The notes: generated by a model not told the origin, from the sequence alone. Positions 8,958 through 18,037 are shown, counted from the stretch's first letter. The stretch: DNA of 64,000 nucleotides from Sulfopaludibacter sp035606355 (GCA_035606355.1 DATNFO010000008.1:79991-143990), one strand, 5' to 3'. Made by a program: numbers and translations.

Positions 8958-9722
8958 CTATCGGGCAGCACCGTAGATCACCCGCAACACGCTCCGCACG
9001 TATTGCTCGTCCGTGAGACCTTCCAGGGCGGCCGGCGGAAATTCTACCAGCCCACGGAAATACCCCGCCAGGTCCGCAAACAGCGCCAGTCTCGCTCGCG
9101 CATCGTAACCATCCCGATGGGCGACCGCTTGCACGGCCATTCCTACTGCTTCCGGGTTCGCCAGCGATCGCAGCCGCGCGGCCAGATGCGGGTGCGCCGT
9201 CAGCGAGTTGTATTTGGCCGGCGCGATCTGTTCGATATCCGGCTCTTCGAACGTCCGCTCGCGCGCGACAATCGTGTTCCCTGCGATGTCGCCGAGCCTC
9301 TGGCATCGTCTTGTCGTGAGGCCGGCGATTGCTCCCACCAGGTAAAAGAAAGGCAGCCCGTCCACCAGCCGCAGTAAATTGCGCAGCACGATTTGCGGCA
9401 ACTGCAATCGCAATCCCTGAGCGTCCACAACTCGCAGGTTCAGCAGCCTCTTGCCGATCGTTTGTCCGCGCCAGCGCCACTCCAACACGATGCCGTAACC
9501 CACCTGCGCGACGAAAAAGATCACCGCTGAAAGCGCGCCCGCAATGTCGGGATTCAGGTGCGCGGCGCTCTCGCTGATCTTTCCCAGCACATAAGAGACG
9601 GTGCCGATCGCCGCCATATCCACCGCCATGGCAATCGTTCGCGCCGCCGGTGTCGCCAGCTCATACCGGAACACCACACCTTCCGGAGTTTCGATCGCCA
9701 GCGAACTTTGCCGCGTGTTCAT
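8958..9722 (-). CDS. RDD family membrane protein
   Basis: The last gene of the MoxR operon encodes a 254-residue RDD-family protein. The N-terminal part is ASLAIETPEGV-like, followed by transmembrane segments and the RDD signatures: the Arg-Asp pair near RTIAMAVDMAAIG, then EWRWRGQTIGKRLLNLRVVD, and RCQRLGDIAGNTIVARE. The last ~100 residues form a soluble tail (LRSLANPEAVGMAVQAVAH). RDD proteins are small membrane proteins, some linked to transport or envelope functions. ATG at 9722 was chosen because it overlaps the stop of the SpoIIM gene in an ATGA arrangement; the upstream extension of the frame is shadow. A second RDD protein opens the same operon. Confidence 0.85.
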   Translation of the reverse strand: MNTRQSSLAIETPEGVVFRYELATPAARTIAMAVDMAAIGTVSYVLGKISESAAHLNPDIAGALSAVIFFVAQVGYGIVLEWRWRGQTIGKRLLNLRVVDAQGLRLQLPQIVLRNLLRLVDGLPFFYLVGAIAGLTTRRCQRLGDIAGNTIVARERTFEEPDIEQIAPAKYNSLTAHPHLAARLRSLANPEAVGMAVQAVAHRDGYDARARLALFADLAGYFRGLVEFPPAALEGLTDEQYVRSVLRVIYGAAR

Positions 9723-10699
9723 TCGCGGCCCGCCCAGCCGAGGAATAACGACAACGCCGTGAGCTCGCAGATGCCGAACGCGATTTTTAACCCATACGGC
9801 AGCACCGGCTGGTGGTATTGCGAGACGAATGCCTCCACGATTCCCGCCCACACCAGCAGGCACGCAGCGCCGCCGATGATCGCGAACAGGTCAGCGGCCA
9901 CGGCGCGCAAGCGTGCCGCCCGCGGAAGCGCATCTCCCCAGCCGATGAGCGCGCCTGCCAGAACAAAGCCCGCCTGCCCGCCCAGGAGAATTGCCGGAAT
10001 TTCGATGCTGCCGTGCGGCAGCAGCCACGCCGCCAGAAAGACGCCCTGCCCTCCGGTAATGTAGTCGGTCGCCACGGCGCCGAGAATCACGCCGTTGTAG
10101 AACAGCAGCATCAGCGTGCCCGCGCCCCAGGTAATTCCCATGGCGAGCGCCAGAATCGCGACCTGCGTGTTGTGCGTCATCAGTTGCGCCGAAAAGGATG
10201 CTTTCACGCCCTTCAACCGGTCGCCTTTGACGGATTCCTCCTGGTGCACGCGCTCGGCGGGCGTTTGCATCAGGCCCGGAAACGGCATCAGCACCGCTTT
10301 CGTGCGCGGATCCTGATGGATCGCGAACCAGCCGAAGGCGCAGCCGAGTACCGTGACGGCAACGGAGAGTTGAAACGCTCCCATCCGCCTTCGGAATGCC
10401 CTCGGAAACGCCAGCACGATGTCTTTCCAGCGAATCTTCAACGGTGTGCGCGATTCGTGAATCTCCATGTACGCGCGCGAAACCAGCGATTCCAGGGACT
10501 CGCGAACGCTTGGCTCGGTGGAGAACGTGTCTAGGCGCGAAAGATCCGACGACGCGCGCTCATACAGATACTGCAGCCGTTGAATCTCGGGAAGCGTCAG
10601 GCGGCGCTCGGGTTCGGAATCGAGCCGCTTGAGAATTCCATCGAGCTCCTCCCAATACGTGCGTTCGGCGGCGACGAAACGATGCAGATCGATGATCAC
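9719..10699 (-). CDS. Stage II sporulation protein M (SpoIIM) family membrane protein
   Basis: A 326-residue multi-pass protein of the SpoIIM family. Residues ~1-90 are soluble and helical (VIIDLHRFVAAERTYWEELD, then LERASSDLSRL-like), followed by about five or six hydrophobic segments and the conserved MTHNTQVAILALAMGITWG and WLLPHGSIEIPAILLGGQAG motifs that define the family. The GTG at 10699 overlaps the TGA of the DUF58 gene (GTGA), which argues for translational coupling. In spore formers SpoIIM is part of the engulfment machinery; in non-sporulating bacteria it is nearly always found next to RDD, MoxR and DUF58 genes, as here, so a role in an envelope complex is inferred. Confidence 0.9.
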   Translation of the reverse strand: MIIDLHRFVAAERTYWEELDGILKRLDSEPERRLTLPEIQRLQYLYERASSDLSRLDTFSTEPSVRESLESLVSRAYMEIHESRTPLKIRWKDIVLAFPRAFRRRMGAFQLSVAVTVLGCAFGWFAIHQDPRTKAVLMPFPGLMQTPAERVHQEESVKGDRLKGVKASFSAQLMTHNTQVAILALAMGITWGAGTLMLLFYNGVILGAVATDYITGGQGVFLAAWLLPHGSIEIPAILLGGQAGFVLAGALIGWGDALPRAARLRAVAADLFAIIGGAACLLVWAGIVEAFVSQYHQPVLPYGLKIAFGICELTALSLFLGWAGRE

Positions 10700-11994
10700 A
10701 GCAACTGCCTCCGTTTGACGTCCATATATTGCGCGGCCACTTCCGTCTTGATGCGCGCCGGGTCCACAACCGCAAGCCGCACTCCGCGATTCTGCAATGC
10801 GATTTTCAGAGTCCGCATGCGATTCCACAACATCTGCCCGGCCAGCCGCCCGTAAGCCGAATCCAGGTCGCCCGGGGCCGCGCCCGTGAACAGCGGCTCC
10901 ATCGCTCCGGTTTGCGGAACATTCACCAGCACCACGTGACGCCGCGCCAGCAGCGATACCTCGCGCTGAAATGTTTCCGCCAGCAGCGCGTCATCCAGCG
11001 ACGTAAAGAAGATCAGCAGAGCGCGGCGTCTCAAGGTTGTGGCGAGTGTTGTGAAGATGTCGCGGAAATCGGGACTCACCCGCTGCGGCTGCAGGTTATA
11101 AATGGTCTCACGGCACAAGCGAAAATGGTCCATGCCATTGCCCGCCCGGACGAACTTTTGCGTGTGGTCGCTAAACGTGGCGAGCCCAAAACGGTCGCCC
11201 TGCCGTTCCGCGACCAGCGCCAGATAGAGCGCCGCATCGACGTAACTCTCGAGAATCCCTTCGCGCGCCGAGAGCCGCGACGAATCCACTACGGCGTACA
11301 ATTCCTGCGCATGCTCCACGCGATACAGCTTCACAGCCGGATAATTCCGCTTCGCGGTAGCCTTCCAATGGATGTCCTCGAAACTGTCGCCGGGCATGTA
11401 TTGACGCAGATTTTCGAACTCGCGGCCCTTTCCAACCTGACGGTACATGCGAATCCCGATCTGCCGCGTTTTCAAAAATAGCCCGGCGGTCGCCGAATCG
11501 CGCAGATTCGGATAGACGCGCACTGACGTTTCAAGCGGCAGCTCCGCGCGGGCGCTCCAGAGCCCGGCCAACGACGGAGTTTCGATATGCACGGCGTCCA
11601 CGCGGAAATCGCCCCGTGCGTGCCCGGCGAGTTGCCACTCGATCGACGATTTTCCCGCGGGCACTTCGATATCGCGCACCACCTCCGGAGTTTCCAGGCC
11701 TTCCGGCAGCGGCACCGCGATCCGCAGGTGAAGCGCGTGGCCGGCGAGGTTTTCCAGCGCCAGCGGCAGCACGCTATCGATGCTCTTGGTAATCCGCAGC
11801 AAGGCGGGCGCGCTCGCGCGAATGCTCTCTGCCCGCCGCCGCCCCTGCACTGCATCGGCCAGCGCGACCACCGCGCACAACAGCAGCAATGCCAGGCATG
11901 CCGGCGCGAGTGCCGGCGACATTCCGGCGATCGCGGCCAGCGGCACGATAATCACCAGGCTCGCCAGCAGCAGCCTGCCCGAGGGAGCGATCAT
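10696..11994 (-). CDS. DUF58 domain-containing membrane-anchored protein
   Basis: A 432-residue protein with two N-terminal membrane helices (residues ~7-25 and ~30-46), a beta-rich extracytoplasmic-like part, and the DUF58 core YMPGDSFEDIHWKATAKRN around residue 200. The C-terminal half has a von Willebrand A-like layout (ELYAVVDSSRLS, LLIFFTSLDD). DUF58 proteins are the usual partners of MoxR AAA+ ATPases; the pair is thought to work as a chaperone module remodelling or activating membrane-associated targets. Start overlaps the MoxR stop by four bases (ATGA), and the stop overlaps the SpoIIM start. Confidence 0.92.
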   Translation of the reverse strand: MIAPSGRLLLASLVIIVPLAAIAGMSPALAPACLALLLLCAVVALADAVQGRRRAESIRASAPALLRITKSIDSVLPLALENLAGHALHLRIAVPLPEGLETPEVVRDIEVPAGKSSIEWQLAGHARGDFRVDAVHIETPSLAGLWSARAELPLETSVRVYPNLRDSATAGLFLKTRQIGIRMYRQVGKGREFENLRQYMPGDSFEDIHWKATAKRNYPAVKLYRVEHAQELYAVVDSSRLSAREGILESYVDAALYLALVAERQGDRFGLATFSDHTQKFVRAGNGMDHFRLCRETIYNLQPQRVSPDFRDIFTTLATTLRRRALLIFFTSLDDALLAETFQREVSLLARRHVVLVNVPQTGAMEPLFTGAAPGDLDSAYGRLAGQMLWNRMRTLKIALQNRGVRLAVVDPARIKTEVAAQYMDVKRRQLL

Positions 11995-12950
11995 CGCGGC
12001 ACCGGCACCTCATGCAGAATGCGATCCAGCACTTCGCTGGTGCGCACTCCTTCCAGCTCCGATTCCGGCCGCAGAATCATACGATGTCCCAGCACGGGCA
12101 TGGCGACGGAGCGTATGTCGTCTGGAGTGACGAAGTCGCGCGCCGTGATTGCGGCCCACGCGCGCGCCGCTCTCAGTAAACCCTGCGTAGCCCTGGGACC
12201 CGCGCCCACCAGCATCGCGTCATCCGTGCGTGTCCGCCGCACCACCTCCACCGCATATTCCACAAGCTGCGGCGTCACTTGCACCAGTTCGAGCGTGCTC
12301 CGCAATCCGGCAAGCTCCGGCTCGGAAAGACAACTGCCTACTTCTCCGCGCTGCAGCACAGCCTCCGGCGCAGTGCTGTCCAGGCTGCGGCGCGCCAGTT
12401 CGAGCTCTTCCGCCTGCCGCGGCCACGTCATATCGATCTTCAGTAAAAACCGGTCCTTCTGCGCTTCGGGAAGCGGGTACGTGCCTTCACTCTCGATGGG
12501 GTTCTGCGTCGCGAACACGGTGAAATTCGGCGAGAGACGAAAGGTATCGCGGTCGATGGTCACCGTGCGCTCCTGCATCGCCTCCAGCAGCGCCGATTGC
12601 GTTTTCGCAGGCGCGCGATTGATCTCATCGGCCAGCAGAAACGTGCTGAACAGGGGGCCTTTCACCAGCGAGAATTCATTGCGCTGCAGATTGAACACAT
12701 TCGTGCCGGTGATATCGGCCGGCATGAGGTCCGGCGTGAACTGTATGCGTTTGAACTCGCATCCGAGCACCGCGGCGAGCGTGCGCGCCAGCAGCGTTTT
12801 GCCGAGTCCGGGCACGCCTTCAATGAGCGCGTGCTGGTTGCAAAGCACCACTACGAGCGAGTAGCGTATGGCATCGTCCTGCCCGATGATCACCTGGCGG
12901 ATCGCGGCGATGGCGCGATCCATGGCGGGCCCAAATTGATCGAGAGTCAA
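11991..12950 (-). CDS. MoxR family AAA+ ATPase
   Basis: A 319-residue AAA+ ATPase of the MoxR class. The Walker A motif GVPGLGKT is at residues 45-52, Walker B is LLADEINRAPAKTQSALLEA, and sensor 1 is FAVFATQNPIESEGTYPLPE-like; the C-terminal lid contains VTPDDIRSVAMPVLGHR. MoxR enzymes use ATP to remodel or insert cofactors into partner proteins, usually together with von Willebrand A-type proteins such as the DUF58 protein encoded next. It is coupled by ATGA overlaps with both neighbours (DUF4350 upstream, DUF58 downstream). Length is normal for the family. Confidence 0.96.
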   Translation of the reverse strand: MTLDQFGPAMDRAIAAIRQVIIGQDDAIRYSLVVVLCNQHALIEGVPGLGKTLLARTLAAVLGCEFKRIQFTPDLMPADITGTNVFNLQRNEFSLVKGPLFSTFLLADEINRAPAKTQSALLEAMQERTVTIDRDTFRLSPNFTVFATQNPIESEGTYPLPEAQKDRFLLKIDMTWPRQAEELELARRSLDSTAPEAVLQRGEVGSCLSEPELAGLRSTLELVQVTPQLVEYAVEVVRRTRTDDAMLVGAGPRATQGLLRAARAWAAITARDFVTPDDIRSVAMPVLGHRMILRPESELEGVRTSEVLDRILHEVPVPR

Positions 12951-13975
12951 AGTTCTCCTTTCGCGTGCAACACGGCTTCAATTTCCTGGAGGGCGGCGAT
13001 GGGGTCGGTGGCGTTCGCCGCGATGGCGGAGGCGCGCTCCACGCGTTCGGGAGGCATCGCGCCGCGATTGCCGTTCAGCCACTCGCGCCAGCACACGTTC
13101 GCAAGCTCGCGGGGAGGAATGTGGCGGCGGAGCAGGGTGGTGAGTCCCGCATGCGCGGTTCGGCCTTCAAGCGGACGCGCTTCAACCGCGGCCGTACGCG
13201 GCGGAAACGCTGCGCTATTGCGCCACAAAAACATCGCCCCGCAGAACGCGAGGCCGAGCACCATGCCCGTGAGGCGGAATCGCCGCGCTAATGCGACCAC
13301 GCTCCCCGATTCGGAAACTCCCAGGTGCTGCTCATCGAAAATAATGTGCGATTCGGGCGCGAGCGCGGCAGCGACGAGTTGCAAACGGTCGCCGCTCACG
13401 CTGGCTTCATTCGTGAAGTCCGTGCTGCCGGCGAACAGCGCCACACTGCCTTTTCCGAAGTTCTTTTCAATCGCCATCAGCAGCGGACCCACGCGCTCCA
13501 AGCCATTCCAGCCGTTTGCTTCGGCAAAGTAGTAACGGTGATAGCTGTCCTTGTCCGCTTGCACTCCGATGCGCACTCCCCATCGTGCATCGAGGGCATC
13601 TTTTTTCGCCGGAGTGTAGTCCGGCTGCGCAGTGAACGCAACCACAACGCGATTTCCCCGTTCCGCGATGCGCTCAATGCTGCGGAGGTACGGCTGTTCG
13701 GCGTCGAAATCGCCGGGCTTGGAGCCGAGCAGCACGAGCGTGAAGCCGCTCGCCGGCAGAAACTCGAAGGGCTGAAAGTTTCGCTCCACCGTCATGCCGG
13801 GGATGCGCTCCATGCCCTCGAAGAGCAACTTCGCGCCCATCGGATCGCTGCGCAGCGACGAGTACTCCGGGTAGACTCCGCCGCTCGAAAACTGAATTCC
13901 GAATAAATAGATGATCCCGCCCGCGAAGACGGCGACCATCGCCACCAGCAATGCAATCGCGCGCCAGCCCTTCAT
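12947..13975 (-). CDS. DUF4350 domain-containing membrane protein
   Basis: A 342-residue protein with an N-terminal membrane helix (residues ~5-25, IALLVAMVAVFAGGIIYLFG), a long extracytoplasmic domain of the DUF4350 type (YSSLRSDPMGAKLLFEGMER, later LVLLGSKPGDFD) and a second helix near residues 235-252 (LTGMVLGLAFCGAMFLWRNS). The C-terminal ~90 residues are cytoplasmic, with HAGLTTLLRRHIPPRELANV. The DUF4350 domain resembles glutamine-amidotransferase-like folds that lack the enzyme's catalytic set. It sits between DUF4129 and MoxR genes with four-base overlaps at both ends, the usual order in MoxR operons of this type. Confidence 0.88.
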   Translation of the reverse strand: MKGWRAIALLVAMVAVFAGGIIYLFGIQFSSGGVYPEYSSLRSDPMGAKLLFEGMERIPGMTVERNFQPFEFLPASGFTLVLLGSKPGDFDAEQPYLRSIERIAERGNRVVVAFTAQPDYTPAKKDALDARWGVRIGVQADKDSYHRYYFAEANGWNGLERVGPLLMAIEKNFGKGSVALFAGSTDFTNEASVSGDRLQLVAAALAPESHIIFDEQHLGVSESGSVVALARRFRLTGMVLGLAFCGAMFLWRNSAAFPPRTAAVEARPLEGRTAHAGLTTLLRRHIPPRELANVCWREWLNGNRGAMPPERVERASAIAANATDPIAALQEIEAVLHAKGEL

Positions 13976-15552
13976 GCGAGCCGCTCCTTCATCGCCGTGA
14001 GGCGCTGCCGGAACGCTTCCACATCGTCGCGGGAAACTCCGTGCATCCCGTACCAGCAGCGCTCGAACGCCGCGATATTATCGGCAAAGAGGGCGCGTGC
14101 TTCGGCGGCCTGATTCGCCCGCCGCTGCAGTTCGAGCTCGTATTCGCGATTGGTCTTCCCCTGATCGATCGTTACCCAGCGCCCCTGGCCGAGCCAAGCG
14201 AGATTGGCGAGGTAGAAGGCGCGGAGCGCCAGCCGGAAGTTCTCCGCGTCCAGCAGCGAAGCGGCCATTTCCAGCCAGCGCGAATCGGGCAGGCGGTCTG
14301 CGGCGATACTTTCATCGTCGACGCGAATTGCGGTGGTTTCCACTGGCTCCGCGGGTTTCGCCGGACGGCGCCGGAATACCTGTTTCCGCCATGCGATGGT
14401 GAGGATGGCCGTCGCGGCCGCGGCCAGCAGCAGATACATGCTCCAATGCATCGCTGTGGCGGGCAGAGGCGCGCTGTCCGAACCGGGCGACATGCCCAAC
14501 CGTCCGAAGAGCCACTTCACGATCGTCTCTATCGCGTGCCCCAGCCACTTCAGCGCAGAGTTGATGCCCTGCAGCACACGTTCCGTTACGGCGACAAGCC
14601 ACGGAGTTCCGCGAATCCCGGTAACCGGCGCTTTGGGAAGCCGCCAGGAATACTCGGGCGCTTGCATCGCCTTCCGCACGCCTTGCTGCACTTCGCCGGC
14701 CGAAGCTGCCGCAATCGCGTGCCGCGGAACGGCGACGGAAATCGCAAGCAGAACCAGAGCCGCCGCAGGAGACCGCAGTGACCGCAGGCGCACCCGCAGA
14801 TCCTCGCCGGTTTCGAGCGATTGCACCTGGAAGCAGCGCACGCAATACACCGCCTGAACAAATGGATCGAACGCCAGCCAGCCGCCCACCATCGAAACGA
14901 TCAGAAAAAGTGGACTGGTAATGAATGCCTCCTGGCCGCGGCTGAAGGCCGATTCGTATCCCGTCAGCATGCGGATGAGCGCCGGCAGCATGGCGAAGGT
15001 GAGCGCCAGATTCGCGGTGACGGCGAAGCCGATCAGCCACTGAAGGGGCAGGATGGCCCAGTTTAATCCGCTCTCCAACGACGCGAGCCGGCGGGCGTGC
15101 GGAATGACGTCTATGCCGTCCAGGTCTGCGCGCGCGCTCAATGCGGCGGCATAACGAAAGAACGCGACGGTTCTCGCAAAGGGGAAGCCGACCAGCAAGG
15201 CCATCGGCCAGATCACGATCTTCGCCGTGCCGAGGAACGCCTGAAGGGAGATCGCGCTGAACGTCCAGCGCGTGCGGCCGCCGCCTTCCAGCGTGCGCCA
15301 TAACCGCGCCGCGAACATCGCCCGCGAAACATGAATCCATAGATAAAGGAGTCCCACCGCGGACGACCAGAGCGCGCATTCTTCATTCGTCATGCCGCCG
15401 CGCGTGAGCGCGCTCCAATACAGCAGAAGCGCCAGCGCCAGCGGAACGCTGCCCATCCAATGCAGGGACACCACGGAAAATCCCGCGCTCCGCAGCAATC
15501 GCACCGCGTCTTCCAGCACGCCGATGGACCGCCCGGACTTCACTGCTGCCAT
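13972..15552 (-). CDS. Multi-pass membrane protein with C-terminal DUF4129-like domain
   Basis: A 526-residue protein with roughly six membrane segments in the first 300 residues, a further helix near residues 367-385 (MYLLLAAAATAILTIAWRK), and a cytoplasmic tail of ~120 residues. The tail (RLPDSRWLEMAASLLDAENF, ALRAFYLANLAWLGQGRW, then TNREYELELQRR) matches the DUF4129 pattern, which in other bacteria accompanies MoxR and DUF58. Function unknown; likely the membrane core of the complex. It overlaps the upstream zinc-finger gene by 13 bp and the downstream DUF4350 gene by 4 bp. Confidence 0.8.
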   Translation of the reverse strand: MAAVKSGRSIGVLEDAVRLLRSAGFSVVSLHWMGSVPLALALLLYWSALTRGGMTNEECALWSSAVGLLYLWIHVSRAMFAARLWRTLEGGGRTRWTFSAISLQAFLGTAKIVIWPMALLVGFPFARTVAFFRYAAALSARADLDGIDVIPHARRLASLESGLNWAILPLQWLIGFAVTANLALTFAMLPALIRMLTGYESAFSRGQEAFITSPLFLIVSMVGGWLAFDPFVQAVYCVRCFQVQSLETGEDLRVRLRSLRSPAAALVLLAISVAVPRHAIAAASAGEVQQGVRKAMQAPEYSWRLPKAPVTGIRGTPWLVAVTERVLQGINSALKWLGHAIETIVKWLFGRLGMSPGSDSAPLPATAMHWSMYLLLAAAATAILTIAWRKQVFRRRPAKPAEPVETTAIRVDDESIAADRLPDSRWLEMAASLLDAENFRLALRAFYLANLAWLGQGRWVTIDQGKTNREYELELQRRANQAAEARALFADNIAAFERCWYGMHGVSRDDVEAFRQRLTAMKERLA

Positions 15553-15845
15553 GAGACCCGCTCCGCGCGTTCGACGAGAGTGATGGCGGCTTGACCAAGC
15601 GCAAAATAAAAGAACCAGGCGGTGAGCAGAGCCGCCAGCATCATGCCTGCCGGCGCAGCTCTACGCATCAAACTGCGGCGCGCTCTCTCGCCTTGCGTGA
15701 GCCGCGCGATGCACGCCGCGCAGAGCAGCCGCGATTCATGCTCCGTAACGCACTCGCGGCAAAAACTGTGGCGGCATTCCGGACACCGGCACACCGCTTC
15801 CCGCGTCTCGTGATTCCAGCAGCGCTGCGCGAGCACGCCGGTCAC
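15540..15845 (-). CDS. Small B-box-like zinc-finger membrane protein
   Basis: A 101-residue protein. Residues 9-45 hold a dense set of Cys/His (CWNHETREAVCRCPECRHSF, CRECVTEHESRLLCAAC) with the spacing of a B-box or treble-clef zinc finger, followed by one membrane helix at residues ~64-84 (PAGMMLAALLTAWFFYFALG). The GTG start at 15845 has a good ribosome site (AGGAG, seven bases upstream) and overlaps the stop of the previous gene as GTGA. B-box-like fingers fused to a membrane helix are known from rhomboid-type and other bacterial membrane proteins; the role here is not known. Confidence 0.8.
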   Translation of the reverse strand: MTGVLAQRCWNHETREAVCRCPECRHSFCRECVTEHESRLLCAACIARLTQGERARRSLMRRAAPAGMMLAALLTAWFFYFALGQAAITLVERAERVSWQQ

Positions 15846-16846
15846 GATCGTTCTCCTCGCAACACCACGATTACGGCGAGCAGTCCGAGCAGCACATCCG
15901 CTCCCGCTTCTACACCGCGAAGAACCGGCGCGGTCACCATACCCGACGTGTCCACGCGGACGGTTTTCGATTTAGTGATCTCCGCCTGCACCGATGTCCG
16001 GATCTGGCCGGCGTAAAAGAGCAGCCCCATGACGACCAGCGCGGCAATCGCCAGCGCTCGCAAGCGGCTGCTGACCCGGCTCCGGTCATAACGGATGAAG
16101 ATGAAGGATGCCGCGACGATCTTCGCCACCGCAAACCACAGCGGCACGGCACGCGTCCAGGCGGCGGGGTGGTTGAGCGTCAGGAAGTCGAAGGCCGCGC
16201 TCAGCAAAAGCGCGGCCGCGAAACAGATACCCACCACGCCCATACGTCTACCGGACGCGGGATTCACAGGCGCGGCCGTCTCCCCCTGAAGCGCCTCCGC
16301 AAATTGCGAACCGGAAGGACCAACAGCAACAGCGCGCCCTTCCGCCCACCAGCGGTCGTCCACGCGCTGAGCCCAGTCCCCGTCAACGGTCCCCTGCGCC
16401 GCCGAAATGATGGGTTCCACGCGCGCCAGGAAACGCCGTGCCGTCCAGGAGCGGGAAACGGAGGGAAGCTCCTCACTGCTGACCGCCGTGTAAATGCGGC
16501 AGCGGCAACTGAACTGCGACGCGACAATCACCCACGCGCCGAGCAGAAGAGCGATCAGAATCGGCAGGATCATTACCAGAGACGATGACGGCCTGGCGAT
16601 AAGGTATGCAGCCAGAAACGGCACTGCGATCAACGGAAGAAGAGCTCGCGCCGAAACATAAAAGCGCGGCGCTTTGGCCACCGCGATCGCTTGCACATCC
16701 TTGAAGTAGAAGCGCCGGTATTCCTCGCGGAAGCGCACCGATTGCACCAGCAATAAATGATCCGGGCCCTGCCACACGCTCGCGCCGCGAAGGATCCCGC
16801 GGAGGCGGCCCGGCAGCTTCCGATATTGAATTCGCTCTTCTTTCAT
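15842..16846 (-). CDS. Membrane protein with PH-like N-terminal region
   Basis: A 334-residue protein. Residues 1-60 (IQYRKLPGRLRGILRGASVW, then DHLLLVQSVRFREEYRRFYF and KDVQAIAVAK) have the strand pattern of a bacterial PH-like domain, followed by two hydrophobic helices at ~68-110, a ~90-residue soluble segment, and about four more helices between ~205 and 330. ATG at 16846 was chosen because it overlaps the previous stop codon (ATGA); the 62 extra residues of the longer open frame are shadow. No enzyme motif seen. It is part of the operon that ends with MoxR/DUF58. Confidence 0.72.
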   Translation of the reverse strand: MKEERIQYRKLPGRLRGILRGASVWQGPDHLLLVQSVRFREEYRRFYFKDVQAIAVAKAPRFYVSARALLPLIAVPFLAAYLIARPSSSLVMILPILIALLLGAWVIVASQFSCRCRIYTAVSSEELPSVSRSWTARRFLARVEPIISAAQGTVDGDWAQRVDDRWWAEGRAVAVGPSGSQFAEALQGETAAPVNPASGRRMGVVGICFAAALLLSAAFDFLTLNHPAAWTRAVPLWFAVAKIVAASFIFIRYDRSRVSSRLRALAIAALVVMGLLFYAGQIRTSVQAEITKSKTVRVDTSGMVTAPVLRGVEAGADVLLGLLAVIVVLRGERS

Positions 16847-17418
16847 TTTGCGTTCCGGCCCGACATTGCCAAATACACAAACAGCCACACGCACGCGGCG
16901 CTGGTAAGAATGCCCAAAACAGATCCCACGAGGAACCGCCACCGCGACCGGCGCACCAGGCTGAGCGGCTGCTTCCACTTCATCACGGCGAGAATGACGG
17001 TCGCCGGGCCGGTCAGAACCAGCAGCGGCCAAAAGACGAGACTGAGGAGCGGGATGGCCAGCACGATGCTGTCATACAAGGTACGAGACGTGTCCGCGCG
17101 CGCCTCCCTGGCGCGGCCGGCTCCCGCCGCGACGCAGCTCGGGCACCAGGTCTCACCCGCGAAATCGACCGAACACAATTGGCAAATGAAACGCCCGCAC
17201 TGGCTGCATGCCGCCACGGCCCGCTTGGTCGGATGATCGTAGCAGCAGGCTTCCCCCGCCAGCGCCGCTTCCGGCAGCGCAGGCGCCTGCTGCTGCAAAA
17301 GCGCTGGAAACACACTGACGGTATTCGGACTCATGCACGAGGGACACGTCGCCGTAGTGCCGCTGCGGAATTCCCACTTCGGCAGCGGCATCTGGCAGCG
17401 GGCGCAGGGAATCGGCAT
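16843..17418 (-). CDS. Zinc-ribbon plus B-box-like membrane protein
   Basis: A 191-residue protein with two zinc-binding patterns. The N-terminus carries a CARC...CPSC zinc ribbon (residues 5-28); residues ~57-97 carry a B-box-like cluster (CCYDHPTKRAVAACSQCGRF, CQLCSVDF, CPSC). Three hydrophobic segments follow (residues ~115-185: SIVLAIPLLSLVFWPLLVLT and LVGSVLGILTSAACVWLFVY). It resembles its operon neighbours at 15540 and 17426, so the three may descend from one finger-plus-membrane ancestor. Start has no clear ribosome site; it lies 7 bp after the preceding stop, so reinitiation is likely. Confidence 0.75.
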   Translation of the reverse strand: MPIPCARCQMPLPKWEFRSGTTATCPSCMSPNTVSVFPALLQQQAPALPEAALAGEACCYDHPTKRAVAACSQCGRFICQLCSVDFAGETWCPSCVAAGAGRAREARADTSRTLYDSIVLAIPLLSLVFWPLLVLTGPATVILAVMKWKQPLSLVRRSRWRFLVGSVLGILTSAACVWLFVYLAMSGRNAK

Positions 17419-17425
17419 GCCGGGG

Positions 17426-18037
17426 TTAACTGCGCGACCGAATCACGCGCGTATCGCAGATCATGTCGTGCAGGGCGCGCTTTTCGGAGTCAAACGCGGC
17501 CATGATGTAACCGATGAACAGAATCAGCGCGCTGAGAATCTTCGCGAAGTAGCGTCCCGCGGCGCGTCCCACACTGACCGGAGCCCCGTTCGGGCGGACC
17601 ACTTTCAAACCGAGCGCCATCTTGCCTGGCGTGGCGCCGAGCTGCGAAATAAACAGTGTCTCGTACACGCAATTGATCGTCATGCTGATGAGCGAAGCCG
17701 TGCCGACCATCGACATCAGCGACCCCAGAGACATGAGCGGGTTATCCCCGGGCTCAAAACGAGGGATGGTATAAAAGCTGCCCACGGTCACCATGGTGAT
17801 AATGCCGCTCACTACCCGCAGAATAATTCCATCGATGATGACGGCCACAAAACGAATCCAGAACCCACCGTAACTCACCGCCACGGCCGGCGCGACGCCC
17901 TCGCGCAGCCTTTGTGTATACGTATCCTTACAGACGGGACACACCAGACGATCGCCGAAACGAGCAAGTTGATCGGTGGGAGTGGCGCGGCCGCATTCCG
18001 AACAATAACGCGTCTCTTGTGCCATTCCAGCGTCCAT
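17426..18037 (-). CDS. RDD family membrane protein with N-terminal zinc ribbon
   Basis: First gene of the operon, 203 residues. A zinc ribbon (CSECGRATPTDQ...CPVC, residues ~12-36) precedes an RDD domain: FWIRFVAVIIDGIILRVVSG with the Arg-Asp pair, LGATPGKMALGLKVVRPNGA, and ALHDMICDTRVIRSRS at the end. Start ATG at 18037 is supported by AAGGAG five bases upstream. Divergent from the lacI-type gene with only 89 bp between start codons, so both promoters must lie in that gap and the LacI protein could regulate this operon; that is inference. Confidence 0.85.
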   Translation of the reverse strand: MDAGMAQETRYCSECGRATPTDQLARFGDRLVCPVCKDTYTQRLREGVAPAVAVSYGGFWIRFVAVIIDGIILRVVSGIITMVTVGSFYTIPRFEPGDNPLMSLGSLMSMVGTASLISMTINCVYETLFISQLGATPGKMALGLKVVRPNGAPVSVGRAAGRYFAKILSALILFIGYIMAAFDSEKRALHDMICDTRVIRSRS

